This document shows positions 1 through 8,370 of a DNA stretch of 64,000 nt, piece by piece. The stretch lies in NCBI RefSeq assembly GCF_028657195.3, contig NZ_JANCPR020000039.1, positions 21,875 through 85,874 of the forward strand. Reading direction: 5' to 3'. This DNA comes from Streptomyces iconiensis. GTDB taxonomy: Bacteria; Actinomycetota; Actinomycetes; Streptomycetales; Streptomycetaceae. The notes under the pieces are model-generated. The model worked only from the letters and a program-made list of their open reading frames with translations. It had not been told where the DNA came from and ran no database searches. The position numbers were made by a program, and so were the translations under genes. Position 1 is the first letter of the stretch. Every line of letters starts with the position of its first letter.

Positions 1-387
1 GTCGGCCGTCTCCAGCAGCGCCTCAAGGCGCAGTCCCAGAGCTTTGGGCAGGACCCGGCGCAGCTTCGCCGCCGCGCTCTCGCTCGCGGCGGCCGAGGCG
101 GCGAGCAGCCCGGCACGCCGGCCGGTCAGGAGGCCGAGCAGAACGGCGAGGGCCTCCTCGTCCGTGAGCATCAGCGGCGGCATCCGATAGCCGGGAGCGA
201 GCCGGTAGCCACCGTGGCGGCCCCGCACCGAGTCGATGGGCACCCCGAGGTCGAGCAGGTGCCCTACGTAGCGGCGGACGGTGCGCTCGTCCACGTCGAG
301 GCGGGAGGCCAGATCGGGGACGGTACGGAGGCCGCCGCCCTGAAGGATCTCCAGCAGGGCGAGCACTCGGGCGGTCGATGTGGTCAC
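1..387 (-). CDS. WYL/YafY-type HTH transcriptional regulator (3' part outside window)
   Basis: Translating the minus strand from a GTG at 387 gives 129 codons that run open to the window edge. The N-terminus (about residues 1-60) reads as an HTH_11 winged helix (VLALLEILQGGGLRTVPDLA, then VDERTVRRYV and RGRHGGYRLAPG). It is followed by the PPLMLTDEEALAVLLGL stretch typical of YafY/DeoR-like regulators with a C-terminal WYL domain, which would lie outside the window. It is divergent from the VOC gene at 493. The intergenic region holds a perfect palindrome (407-431), so local and autoregulation are likely. The ligand is unknown. Confidence 0.85.
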   Translation of the reverse strand, partial: MTTSTARVLALLEILQGGGLRTVPDLASRLDVDERTVRRYVGHLLDLGVPIDSVRGRHGGYRLAPGYRMPPLMLTDEEALAVLLGLLTGRRAGLLAASAAASESAAAKLRRVLPKALGLRLEALLETAD

Positions 388-406
388 ACCGGAAAGTCTG
401 CCGCAG

Positions 407-431
407 ATACCGGGCGGATTCTGCCCGGTAT
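407..431. promoter_or_regulatory. 25-bp palindromic operator between regulator and VOC gene
   Basis: ATACCGGGC and GCCCGGTAT form perfect 9-bp arms around a 7-bp spacer. The right arm runs into TATAGC (429-434), a plausible -10 for the rightward VOC gene, so bound protein would block it. Assignment to the adjacent WYL regulator is inferred from position. Confidence 0.6.
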
Positions 432-492
432 AGCTCCTAGCCTTCGAGGCGTTCCCACCATTCGACCTCCCCGCGCTGATAGGAAGTGCTTC

Positions 493-909
493 ATGAACTT
501 CGTTTCAATTCGTGTCATTACCGACGATGCCGCCCGCATGGTCGCCTTCTACGAGCAGGTCACCGGCGTCACGGCGACGTGGCCTGCCCCTGTGTTCGCC
601 GAGCTGGTGACGCCCTCGTGCACGCTCGCGATCGCCGACAGCAGCACGGTGGCGCTGTTCGGCGCCGACTCCGCCCGAGCGGCGGCGAACCACACCGTGA
701 TCACAGAATTCCGCGTCGGCGACGTCGACGCGGAACACCGGCGTCTGTCGGCACTCGGCATCGAGTTCGTCCAGGAGCCGACAACGATGCCGTGGGGCAA
801 CCGTTCCCTCCTCTTCAGGGACCCCGACGGCAACCTGATCAACTTCTTCACGCCCGTCACGGAAGATGCCCTGCGGCGCCAGGACCGCCAGCAGACGCCG
901 TCGGCGTGA
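493..909 (+). CDS. VOC-fold (glyoxalase/bleomycin-resistance superfamily) protein
   Basis: This 138-residue protein starts at ATG 493, just after an AGGAAG ribosome-binding site at 481-486. The open frame extends further 5', but that part covers the divergent promoter. It has the betaalphabetabetabeta pattern of a VOC module: MNFVSIRVITDDAARMVAFY at the start and LLFRDPDGNLINFFTP near residues 108-123, the usual metal/ligand edge strand. The length is normal for a single-module VOC protein. The substrate cannot be read. The pairing of a divergent YafY-type regulator with a VOC protein is common in actinomycetes and suggests an inducible detoxification or resistance function (inference). Confidence 0.85.
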   Translation: MNFVSIRVITDDAARMVAFYEQVTGVTATWPAPVFAELVTPSCTLAIADSSTVALFGADSARAAANHTVITEFRVGDVDAEHRRLSALGIEFVQEPTTMPWGNRSLLFRDPDGNLINFFTPVTEDALRRQDRQQTPSA

Positions 910-1043
910 AACCGTAGGAGCGGGGCGGCACTTGGGCCGATGGAGCGGGCGGAGCAGGCGGCGGGATCATGGGGCCGGGTCATCGGGGCTTGTGCTGCGG
1001 TGAGCCGTCACCCGGAGCCGGGGGACGTACGCGGGATGTGAGC

Positions 1044-1063
1044 GGCCCCGCCGGCGCGGGGCC
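1044..1063. terminator. GC-rich hairpin between convergent genes
   Basis: GGCCCCGC-CGGC-GCGGGGCC is a perfect 8-bp stem with a 4-nt loop, between the VOC gene and the convergent MHS transporter gene. There is no U tract, as is usual for streptomycete terminators. Confidence 0.45.
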
Positions 1064-1125
1064 CACCCGCCGCACGCCGGGGGGGTACGTGGTCCGTCCC
1101 CGTACAGCCCCCGGCAGCTCCGCTG

Positions 1126-1155
1126 CCACCCACTCACGGGCCACCCACTCACGGG
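1126..1155. repeat. Two direct 15-bp repeats
   Basis: CCACCCACTCACGGG occurs twice back to back, just past the 3' end of the MHS transporter gene. No function is evident. Confidence 0.7.
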
Positions 1156-1187
1156 CCGCCGCCGAGCAATCTCACGGCAAGCACGCC

Positions 1188-2624
1188 CTACGCACCGACA
1201 CCCGCGCCCGCACTCGCCCCCGGACCCCCGTCCGGGCCTGCACTCGGCCCCGGCCCCCCGTCCGCACCCGCACCCGATCCCGAGTCCGCTCCTGACCCCG
1301 AGTCCGCTCCTGACCCCGCGCCCGCACCCCGCGTCGGCCTCCCCTCCGGCCGCCGTGCGCGGTTGCGGACGTGGACGGCGATGCCGGCGAGCCCGGCGAC
1401 GGCCAGGGCCTCAAGGCCGATGAGGTAGAAGGCCGGTGACAACTGGTTGCCGCTGGAGTCGATGAGGGCGGTGACGATGTACGGGGCGAACCCGCCGAAC
1501 GCGGCGTTGGCGATGGAGTAGACGATCGACAGGTAGGAGTTGCGGACGTTGCCCGGGGTGAGTTCCGACAGCATCGCCGGTGTCGGCCCCGCGGTGAGCC
1601 CGAGGAAGGCCGCGAACAGGACCACTCCGATTCCGATGCCCAACGCCCCGCCATGGATGAGGAGTTGGTAACAGGGAACGGCGAGCACCGCCAGCCCGGC
1701 CGCGCCCACCATCATGACCTTCCAGCGTGCGAAGCGGTCGGACAGCCAGCCGCCCAGCACGATGAAAGCGGCGTACGCCGTCAGCCCGACGAGCGAGGCG
1801 GTCAGCCCTTCGGAGAGTTCCCGGCCGAGCACACCGTCGAAGAACGTCGGGAGGAACTGGAGCGTGACATATCCGCCGGCCGTCCAGGACACGATCGCGG
1901 CGGTGCCCGCGACGATCATGCGCCAATGGCCTCGGAAGACGTCCTTGACCGGGCTGTCGGCGACCTCGCCCTTCTCCTGCATGGCGGTGAAGGAGGGCGT
2001 CTCCTCGACGTGCCTGCGGATGTACCAGCCGCCGATGCCGAGGGGCAGGCCCAGCAGGAACGGGATGCGCCATCCGTCCGAGTAGAGGAAGTCGTGGCTC
2101 ATCCAGCTCGTGAGCGCGGTACCGAGACCGGCCGAGACGGCAAGGGCCACGGCGATGCTCGCGGCCTGCGCGGAACCGAACAGGCCGCGCCGCCGCGACG
2201 GCGCGTGCTCGAACAGCAGCGAGGCGGCGCCGCCGAACTCGCCGCCGGCCGACAGCCCTTGGACGAGACGCAGCACCGTGAGCGCGAGCGGTGCCAGGAA
2301 TCCGGCGGAGGCGTACGAGGGCAGCGCTCCGATCAGCGTCGTCGCACCGGCCATGGTGAGAATGACGACGGACAGTACCCAGCGCCGCCCCCTCTTGTCG
2401 CCGAGGTGACCGAAGACGACCGCGCCGACCGGACGGAGGACGAACGCGGCACCGAAGATCGCCAGCGTGGCGAGAAGGCCGGTCAGCCCGTCGGAATCGG
2501 GGAAAAAGTTCTTGGCAAGAACGGGTGAGAAGTACCCGTAGATGGCGAAGTCGTACCACTCGACGAAGTTACCGGCGGCGGCTGCGACGACGATCTTGGT
2601 CTTGCCGGACCCCTTTGTCTTCAC
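1188..2624 (-). CDS. MHS-family (metabolite:H+ symporter) MFS transporter
   Basis: This 478-residue inner-membrane protein has 12 predicted helices up to about residue 430. It opens with the MHS signature NFVEWYDFAIYGYF (residues 20-33), followed by the loop 2-3 motif GHLGDKRGRR near residue 75 and RLVQGLSAGGEFGGA in helix 4. The family imports organic acids, osmolytes and aromatic acids with protons. The last ~45 residues are a Gly/Ala/Ser/Asp-rich tail encoded partly by an 18-bp tandem repeat (1281-1316), unlikely to be needed for transport. A LacI operator lies about 95 bp upstream (2720-2737) and matches one in front of the CoA-enzyme operon, so this is probably the importer for that pathway. 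Confidence 0.88.
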   Translation of the reverse strand: MKTKGSGKTKIVVAAAAGNFVEWYDFAIYGYFSPVLAKNFFPDSDGLTGLLATLAIFGAAFVLRPVGAVVFGHLGDKRGRRWVLSVVILTMAGATTLIGALPSYASAGFLAPLALTVLRLVQGLSAGGEFGGAASLLFEHAPSRRRGLFGSAQAASIAVALAVSAGLGTALTSWMSHDFLYSDGWRIPFLLGLPLGIGGWYIRRHVEETPSFTAMQEKGEVADSPVKDVFRGHWRMIVAGTAAIVSWTAGGYVTLQFLPTFFDGVLGRELSEGLTASLVGLTAYAAFIVLGGWLSDRFARWKVMMVGAAGLAVLAVPCYQLLIHGGALGIGIGVVLFAAFLGLTAGPTPAMLSELTPGNVRNSYLSIVYSIANAAFGGFAPYIVTALIDSSGNQLSPAFYLIGLEALAVAGLAGIAVHVRNRARRPEGRPTRGAGAGSGADSGSGADSGSGAGADGGPGPSAGPDGGPGASAGAGVGA

Positions 2625-3147
2625 CGGGTCTCCTTTGGCAGTCGGACGGGCGGCTCCATCCGTCGCGCTGCGCGGGGATGTCTGTCGCTCGGCACTCAGA
2701 ACCAGGCCGTTGCACGATCTGGTATGACGTTTTACCAGTCAAGCTAAGTCCCGGACGATGCGCCGTCAAGCAGTGCTGTGACCACGCCCCCGGCCCCGCC
2801 CCGGCGCTTCCCGCCCACCCGCACCGGGGCTCGGTGGCGTCCCGCCGAAGCCCCGCCGTGGAGGCGTGGTGGCGGTAACTACCCGTACGGGTAGGGGAGT
2901 TGAGGAGGCGGCGCGCCCGCTGTTCCGCAGGATGTGTGCCCGCCGTGCGGGCGCCGTGCGGACAGTGGGTGCCCGCCGTCCGCGCCGCGGGGAACCGGCC
3001 GCACGTGAGGGACGGACCAGGGCGCGGTGCGAACGGTCCGGCGTGGCCCCGCATGCCGCGTAAGGCCCCGGCCAGGTGCCGGGGCACGCGCTGGAGCAGG
3101 GGCGATCAAGCTAGTGTGGGGAGCAGCCTTGGGGAGGATTGCACACG
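2625..3147. other. Intergenic region between MHS transporter and LacI gene
   Basis: A divergent promoter region of 523 bp. The only clear element is the LacI-type operator at 2720-2737. TAGTGT near 3112 is a possible -10 for the regulator, and a GGGGAGG ribosome-binding site (3131-3137) precedes it. I see no supportable gene here. Confidence 0.5.
2720..2737. promoter_or_regulatory. LacI-type operator upstream of MHS transporter
   Basis: TGGTATGACGTTTTACCA is an 18-bp near-palindrome centred on CG, flanked by C and G that extend it to CTGGTA...TACCAG. It matches 16 of 18 positions of the second copy at 4207-4224. This is the classic LacI/PurR operator form. Confidence 0.75.
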
Positions 3148-4164
3148 ATGGCCACTCTCGCTGATGTAGCGAAGCGGGCAGGGGTGTCGGTCGGGGTCGT
3201 CTCCCGACTGCTCAACGGTGACGACACCCTCCGCGCACGCGAGGAGACGAAGCAGCGGGTCAGGGCCGCGGCGGCGGAACTGGAGTACACGCCGAACTAC
3301 GCCGCGCGCGCACTGCGCAAATCCAGGGTCGGCGTGATCGGCCTGGCGGTGCACGACGCGAGCAACCCCGTCTACAGCGAGATCATCGCGGGCGCCCAGG
3401 CCGAGGCGACGAAGGCGGGTTACGCGCTCATGCTGTCGGACGTCGACGCGCTCGCCACGGACGACGAGAGGTTCAAGCGGTTCGTCTCCGGCGGTGCGAT
3501 CGACGGGCTGCTCCTCCAGCGGGCCGGTACCTCGGCCGACGCCCTGGTGTCGAAGATCGCCTCGGGCGAAGTGCCGACCGTGCTGCTCAACGACCACACC
3601 AGGGGCGCCATCGGCAGTGTCGCCGTCGACGACTACGCGGCGGCCCGTCTCGCGGTCTCGCATCTGATCGAGCTGGGGCACAGGGACATCGCTCTGCTCC
3701 AGGTCGACGGGCCCCGTAGCCGTGCGACCCGTCGGCGCAAGGGCTGGGCCGACGCGCTGGAGGCGGCAGGGCTGGAGGCGCGGGCTTCCCGCGTCTTCCG
3801 CGGTGGGCACACCGCCGAGCAGGGCTATCGCGGCATGAGCGAACTGCTCATGGAACCCACCCTGCCCACGGCCGTGTTCGCGGCCAATGTGCTCTCCGCC
3901 GTCGGTGCGCTCAGTGCCGCGTACGACAGGGATGTGCAGGTGCCCGACGGTATTTCGCTGGTCGGTCTCCACGATGTCTTCGTCGCCGACTTCCTCCAGC
4001 CGCGGCTCACGGTGGTGCGCCTTCCGCTCTTCGAGCTGGGCGCCAGGGCGGTCACGCTGCTCCTGAGCCAGATGGAGAACGAGCCGGCCCGGCACGAGAG
4101 CATCCAGACGCCGGAGCCCGTCATGGTGCTCCGCGCCTCCACGGCTCCGCCCGCGCGTCACTGA
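3148..4164 (+). CDS. LacI-family transcriptional regulator of the CoA-catabolic regulon
   Basis: A 338-residue LacI/GalR protein. The HTH is at residues 2-22 (ATLADVAKRAGVSVGVVSRL), then the hinge helix YAARALRK, then a periplasmic-binding-fold effector domain (RVGVIGLAVHDASNPVYSEI onward). ATG 3148 is chosen because GGGGAGG sits 10 nt upstream; a TTG three codons earlier is too close to that site. It lies between the two operator-bearing promoters. The family usually represses and is released by a small metabolite, here unknown but probably the pathway substrate or its CoA derivative. Unlike sugar LacI regulators, its targets encode CoA chemistry. Confidence 0.9.
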   Translation: MATLADVAKRAGVSVGVVSRLLNGDDTLRAREETKQRVRAAAAELEYTPNYAARALRKSRVGVIGLAVHDASNPVYSEIIAGAQAEATKAGYALMLSDVDALATDDERFKRFVSGGAIDGLLLQRAGTSADALVSKIASGEVPTVLLNDHTRGAIGSVAVDDYAAARLAVSHLIELGHRDIALLQVDGPRSRATRRRKGWADALEAAGLEARASRVFRGGHTAEQGYRGMSELLMEPTLPTAVFAANVLSAVGALSAAYDRDVQVPDGISLVGLHDVFVADFLQPRLTVVRLPLFELGARAVTLLLSQMENEPARHESIQTPEPVMVLRASTAPPARH

Positions 4165-4206
4165 CCGAAACCCGCCTTTGCCCGGCCCGGGGAGAAGAGG
4201 CTAGGG

Positions 4207-4224
4207 TGGTAAGGCGTTTTACCA
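4207..4224. promoter_or_regulatory. LacI-type operator upstream of CoA-catabolic operon
   Basis: TGGTAAGGCGTTTTACCA lies 90 bp before the first gene of the operon. The outer half-sites TGGTA and TACCA and the core CGTTTTACCA are identical to the site at 2720-2737. Confidence 0.8.
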
Positions 4225-4314
4225 ACCTGATGCCCACCCGGCGCGTGACCCGGTGCCGCAGCGTGCCGACCGGCCCGGAGTGTGGCGTCTGACGAGCCGG
4301 ACGAGGAGGTCTTG

Positions 4315-5520
4315 ATGCGGAACGCGAGCCGCCTTCAAGGAATCACCTGGGACCACCCGCGCGGCATCGACGCCCTCCGTGCGGCCGGCGACGAGTTCGC
4401 ACGGGCAACGGGGACGGCGATCGACTGGACCGTCCGTTCGCTGCGGGAGTTCGAGGACACCCCGGTGGTCGAACTGGCGGCGGCGTACGACCTCGTCGCG
4501 CTCGATCACCCGTTCATCGGTGACGCGGTGGACGCCGGTGCGCTGCTGCCGCTCGAGACCGTTTTCCTCCCCGGCGAACTGGCCGAACGGGCCGGGGACT
4601 CGGCCGGTGCCAGCCATGACAGCTACCACTGGCAGGGGCGCCAGTGGGGCGGCGCCGTCGACGCCGCGTGCATGGTCGGCGCCCATCGCGCGGGCGCCGT
4701 TGCGCGCGAGGAGATACCGGACCGCTGGGACGACGTCCCCGGGTTCGCGCGGCGCCACGGGCAGGACGCGGTGCTGCTGGCCGCCAACCCGACCCACCTG
4801 TGGGGCACCGTGCTGTCCCTGTGCGAAGCGGGCGCGAACACCGCCGTCGGTCCCCCTGGCGGCTGGCGGCGCGGCGCCGACGGGCGCCCGTACTGGTGGG
4901 AGGACACCGGGATCGACCCCGCTGTGCTGGGCGAAGCGGTCGAACGGGCCCGCCATCTGCTGGCGTTGTGCGCCCCCGAGTCGCTGGAGAGCGATCCGGT
5001 CACCGTCCTCGAACGCCTCGCCGGCGCCGACGACCGCGCGCTGTACAGCCCGCTGGTGTTCGGCTACATCACCTACGCCAGACCCGGTGAGCGCGAAGCG
5101 CTGGTGGCGTTCAGCGACGCACCGCGGATCGGCGAGGCCCCCGTCGGCACGCTGACGGGAGGGGTGGGGCTCGCCGTCTCGGCCGGCTCGGCCGGCTCGG
5201 CCGCCGGAAGGGAAGCGGCGGCGTTCGTACGCTTCGCGACCTCGGCCGATACGCAGGCAGGATGCGCACACGACGCCGGAGGGCAGGCGGGCCGCCGCTC
5301 CGTGTGGACGGACGAACGGGTCGACGCCGAGGTCACGCACTTCTACCGGGACACCCTCGCCACGATGGACCGCTCGTTCCTGCGCCCCCGGCTCCCCGGC
5401 TACCCGGCCTACCAGCGTGCGGCGGCGGAGACGCTGCACAGCGGCGTGGTCACCGACGTACGGACGCGGGAGATCGTGACCTCGCTCGGACAGCTGTGGC
5501 GCAAATATGTCCGCGTCTGA
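4315..5520 (+). CDS. Cytoplasmic solute-binding-protein-like protein in CoA operon
   Basis: A 401-residue protein starting at ATG 4315, 5 nt after the GGAGG at 4305-4309. The fold reads as an ABC-type extracellular solute-binding protein (SBP_bac-like): an opening strand LQGITWDHPRG, a lobe I helix, then YDLVALDHPFIGDAVDAGALLPLE, and a later YWWEDTGIDP. The first strand begins within 8 residues of the start. There is no signal peptide, lipobox or Tat motif, and no permease or ATPase gene nearby. The stop overlaps the ligase start by 14 nt. It is therefore probably a soluble binding or sensor protein that works with the CoA enzymes. The family call is moderately sure; the role is unknown. Confidence 0.7.
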   Translation: MRNASRLQGITWDHPRGIDALRAAGDEFARATGTAIDWTVRSLREFEDTPVVELAAAYDLVALDHPFIGDAVDAGALLPLETVFLPGELAERAGDSAGASHDSYHWQGRQWGGAVDAACMVGAHRAGAVAREEIPDRWDDVPGFARRHGQDAVLLAANPTHLWGTVLSLCEAGANTAVGPPGGWRRGADGRPYWWEDTGIDPAVLGEAVERARHLLALCAPESLESDPVTVLERLAGADDRALYSPLVFGYITYARPGEREALVAFSDAPRIGEAPVGTLTGGVGLAVSAGSAGSAAGREAAAFVRFATSADTQAGCAHDAGGQAGRRSVWTDERVDAEVTHFYRDTLATMDRSFLRPRLPGYPAYQRAAAETLHSGVVTDVRTREIVTSLGQLWRKYVRV

Positions 5521-7201
5521 TCCAGGACCGGGCGGCGCCAGCGCCCGCACCGCCGCCGGGGCCGGCACCGTCGCGCGGCCCCGCACCATCGCGGAACAGT
5601 TCGCGCGCGTCGAATCCGCCTACGGAGACCGCCGGGCTCTGCGTGCGGCGACGGCCGGGGCTGAGCCGGTCGCTGAGGGGCAGGAGGCTTCCGGCTGGCT
5701 GACGTTCGCCGAGGTCGCGGAGTTGGCCGGGGCAGCCGTCGCACATCTGGCAGGGCAGGGCGCGGTCGCCGGCGACCGGATCGTTCTCGCGCTGCCGAAC
5801 AGTGTGGTGCTCCGCGTCCTCGACCGGGCCGTACTCGGCGCCGGGCTCGTACGGGTGGCGCTCTCCCCACGGCTGCACGCCCGCGAGATCGCCGGCATCG
5901 CGGCCGACTGCGGGGCCCGGGTGGTCTGCTGCGGCCCCGAGGCAGCGGCCGGCATCCGTACGGCTCTCGCCGCCGTCGGATCGGCGGCCACGGTGACGGC
6001 CTGTTCCGACCGTTCCGGCCGCTCCGCCGGCTCCCCCCGTCCTTCCGGTACGGCACCGCGGCCCGGCCGTCCGGACGCGGCGCTCTCCCCGGCGTCGTTG
6101 GCTGAGCAGGCGCGTGCACCGCTCCCCGTATGGCCCGCACCGGCTCCTTCCGACACCGCGATGCTGATGTACAGCTCAGGGACGACCGGTCGCCCCAAAG
6201 GCGCCGTCGTCACGCACGCGGCCTGGGTGGCGCAGACGGACCGGGCGCTGGGCGAACTGCCGTCGGTCGGACCCGGCGACGTGGTTCTCGCGGTGGCGCC
6301 CATGAGCCACTTCGGCGGGTCGATCGGGCTCGACTGCGCCGTGAGCGGCGCGGCAACGGTGACGATGGCGCGCTTCGACCCTCGTACGGTCCTGGAGGCC
6401 GTCGCGGCGTACGGCGTGACGGTCATCCCGCTGGCGCCGATCATGCTCGAACGGGTGGCGCGTGCGGCGGGCGGACCGCTGGCCTCCCTGCGAGGCGTCA
6501 GGGCCGTGCCGTACGGCGGCTCGCCCATCGGCGCCGACTCCCTGGCGCTGGCCGAGCGGGTCTTCCCGGGCGTTCTCACCCAGTTCTACGGGCTGGCCGA
6601 GGCGCTGGCGCCGCTCACGGTGCTCTCGCCAGCCGACCACGCCTCGGGGGTGCCGGAGCGCCTGGGTTCCGCGGGGCGGGCCGTCGGCGGTGTCGAGCTG
6701 CGGCTCGTCGGCGAAGAGATCGTGGTGCGCTGCGACACCGTGATGGCCGGTTACTGGAACCGCCCCGAGCTGACCGCTGAGGCGGTCCACGACGGCTGGT
6801 TCCGTACCGGCGACCTGGCCCGTGTCGACGCCGACGGCTATGTCCATCTCACCGGCCGCTCCAGCGAGTTGATCGTGACCGGCGGGTTCAACGTCCAACC
6901 CGCCGAGGTCGAGCGGGTGGTCGCCGAGGTACCCGGAGTGAGCGAGGTCGCCGTCGTGGGCCTGCCCCACCCGGTGTGGGGCGAGGGCATCACGGCCGCG
7001 GTCGTACTCGACGGCGGCCCGGCCACCGGCACCCCGGGCGAGGGCGTCCTCGCCGGCATCGCGCACGCCTGCGCCGCGGCGCTGGCCGGCTACAAGAAAC
7101 CCGTGGCGGTGCACGCCGTACCGGAGATCCCCAGGAACCCCGCAGGCAAGATCGACCGCAGGACGCTGCGGCAGCTGCTGTCCGACCGAGAGGAACACTG
7201 A
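5507..7201 (+). CDS. AMP-forming acyl-CoA synthetase (class I adenylate-forming)
   Basis: A 564-residue ligase. It activates a carboxylic acid with ATP to the acyl-AMP and then the acyl-CoA. The phosphate-binding loop MYSSGTTGRPKGAVVTH is near residue 220. The A5 region reads QFYGLAEALAPLTVLS, and the hinge/ATP motif GWFRTGDLARVDADGYVHLT is near 430. The C-terminal PRNPAGKIDRRTL carries the catalytic lysine near residue 547. The length is typical, and residues 1-60 are a variable extension. It overlaps the upstream gene by 14 nt and ends 2 nt before the CoA-transferase, so the three are co-translated. The acid cannot be told from sequence; a medium-chain or aromatic acid fits the neighbours. 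Confidence 0.88.
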   Translation: MSASDPGPGGASARTAAGAGTVARPRTIAEQFARVESAYGDRRALRAATAGAEPVAEGQEASGWLTFAEVAELAGAAVAHLAGQGAVAGDRIVLALPNSVVLRVLDRAVLGAGLVRVALSPRLHAREIAGIAADCGARVVCCGPEAAAGIRTALAAVGSAATVTACSDRSGRSAGSPRPSGTAPRPGRPDAALSPASLAEQARAPLPVWPAPAPSDTAMLMYSSGTTGRPKGAVVTHAAWVAQTDRALGELPSVGPGDVVLAVAPMSHFGGSIGLDCAVSGAATVTMARFDPRTVLEAVAAYGVTVIPLAPIMLERVARAAGGPLASLRGVRAVPYGGSPIGADSLALAERVFPGVLTQFYGLAEALAPLTVLSPADHASGVPERLGSAGRAVGGVELRLVGEEIVVRCDTVMAGYWNRPELTAEAVHDGWFRTGDLARVDADGYVHLTGRSSELIVTGGFNVQPAEVERVVAEVPGVSEVAVVGLPHPVWGEGITAAVVLDGGPATGTPGEGVLAGIAHACAAALAGYKKPVAVHAVPEIPRNPAGKIDRRTLRQLLSDREEH

Positions 7202-7203
7202 GC

Positions 7204-8370
7204 ATGCAAGCGCTCGACGCCATCCGCGTCCTCGACTTCACACAGATGATGCTGGGCCCGTACGCCACCCAGGTACTGGCCGACCTCGGTGCCGATGTCA
7301 TCAAGGTGGAACGCCCGGCGGGGGAGTGGGAACGCGACCTCTCCATGATGGGCGGGTACGTGGACGGGGAGTCCGCCGCGTTCCTCGCGATGAACCGCAA
7401 CAAGCGCTCGGTGGCGCTCGACCTGAAGGACCCGGGCGCCAAAGAGGCGTTGCTGAAGCTGGGCGCGACATGCGACGTCGTCGTCGAGAACTTCCGCCCC
7501 GGCGTGATGGACCGACTCGGCCTCGGATACGAGGACTTCAAGGCCGTCAGGGAGGACATCGTCTACTGCTCGGGCTCGGGCTGGGGCCAGGACACCGGCT
7601 TCGCCAGGGAGGGCAGGCCGGGCCAGGACCTGCTCATCCAGTCGATGTCGGGGCTCGCCGCTTCGACGGGCCGCGCCACCGATCCGCCCACCCCGGCGGG
7701 AACGGCCATCGTCGACCACGCCACCGCGCTCACCCTCGCCAACGGCATACTGGCCGCGCTCATCGCCCGCAACACCCACGGCATCGGCCAGCGGGTCGAG
7801 GTGGATCTGTACTCGACCGCGATCGCGATGCAGTGCCAGGAGATCTCCGCTTTCACGAACCAGGGCACGGAGTACCAGCGTTCGCAATCCGGCATCGGCC
7901 AGGCGTGGCTGTCGGCGCCGTTCGGTGTCTACGAGGCCCGTGACGGCTGGCTCGCCATCGCGATGGCGCCGCTCGAAACGGTCGCTGCGGCCGTCGGCTG
8001 CACCGGCCTCGCCGACTTCGACGCCTGGGCCCAACGGGACGAGGCCAAAAGGGCACTTGAGGCGGTCACCCGGACGAACACCGTCGAGCACTGGCTCGAC
8101 GCACTGCTCCCGGCCGGCGTCTGGGCGGCACGGGTGCGCACCACCAAGGAGGCGGTGGACGAGCTGCGTCACGAGGGCTCGGACCTGCTGGTGAACCTCG
8201 AAGGACCGGCGGGTACGCCGATCGAACTCGTGGGATGCCCCGTCTCGCTCAGCGCGACGCCCTGGCGGCAGCGCCTCGCCCCGCCACGGACGGGCGAGCA
8301 CACGGCGGCCGTACTCGGCGAGGTGCTCGACGCGCGGAGCGTGGCCCGCCTGGTCGGTGATGCCAGGTGA
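7204..8370 (+). CDS. CaiB/BaiF family (family III) CoA-transferase
   Basis: A 388-residue enzyme that moves CoA between acyl donors and acceptors. The N-terminus (LDFTQMMLGPYATQVLADLG, then DVIKVERPAGEWERD) is the family CoA-binding region. VENFRPGVMDRLGLGYED is at residues 94-111. GRPGQDLLIQSMSG holds the expected catalytic aspartate at residue 142. The length agrees with formyl-CoA transferase-like proteins. The ATG at 7204 follows the ligase stop by 2 nt. With a ligase in the same operon, this enzyme could recycle CoA from a product to new substrate and save ATP (inference). Confidence 0.88.
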   Translation: MQALDAIRVLDFTQMMLGPYATQVLADLGADVIKVERPAGEWERDLSMMGGYVDGESAAFLAMNRNKRSVALDLKDPGAKEALLKLGATCDVVVENFRPGVMDRLGLGYEDFKAVREDIVYCSGSGWGQDTGFAREGRPGQDLLIQSMSGLAASTGRATDPPTPAGTAIVDHATALTLANGILAALIARNTHGIGQRVEVDLYSTAIAMQCQEISAFTNQGTEYQRSQSGIGQAWLSAPFGVYEARDGWLAIAMAPLETVAAAVGCTGLADFDAWAQRDEAKRALEAVTRTNTVEHWLDALLPAGVWAARVRTTKEAVDELRHEGSDLLVNLEGPAGTPIELVGCPVSLSATPWRQRLAPPRTGEHTAAVLGEVLDARSVARLVGDAR

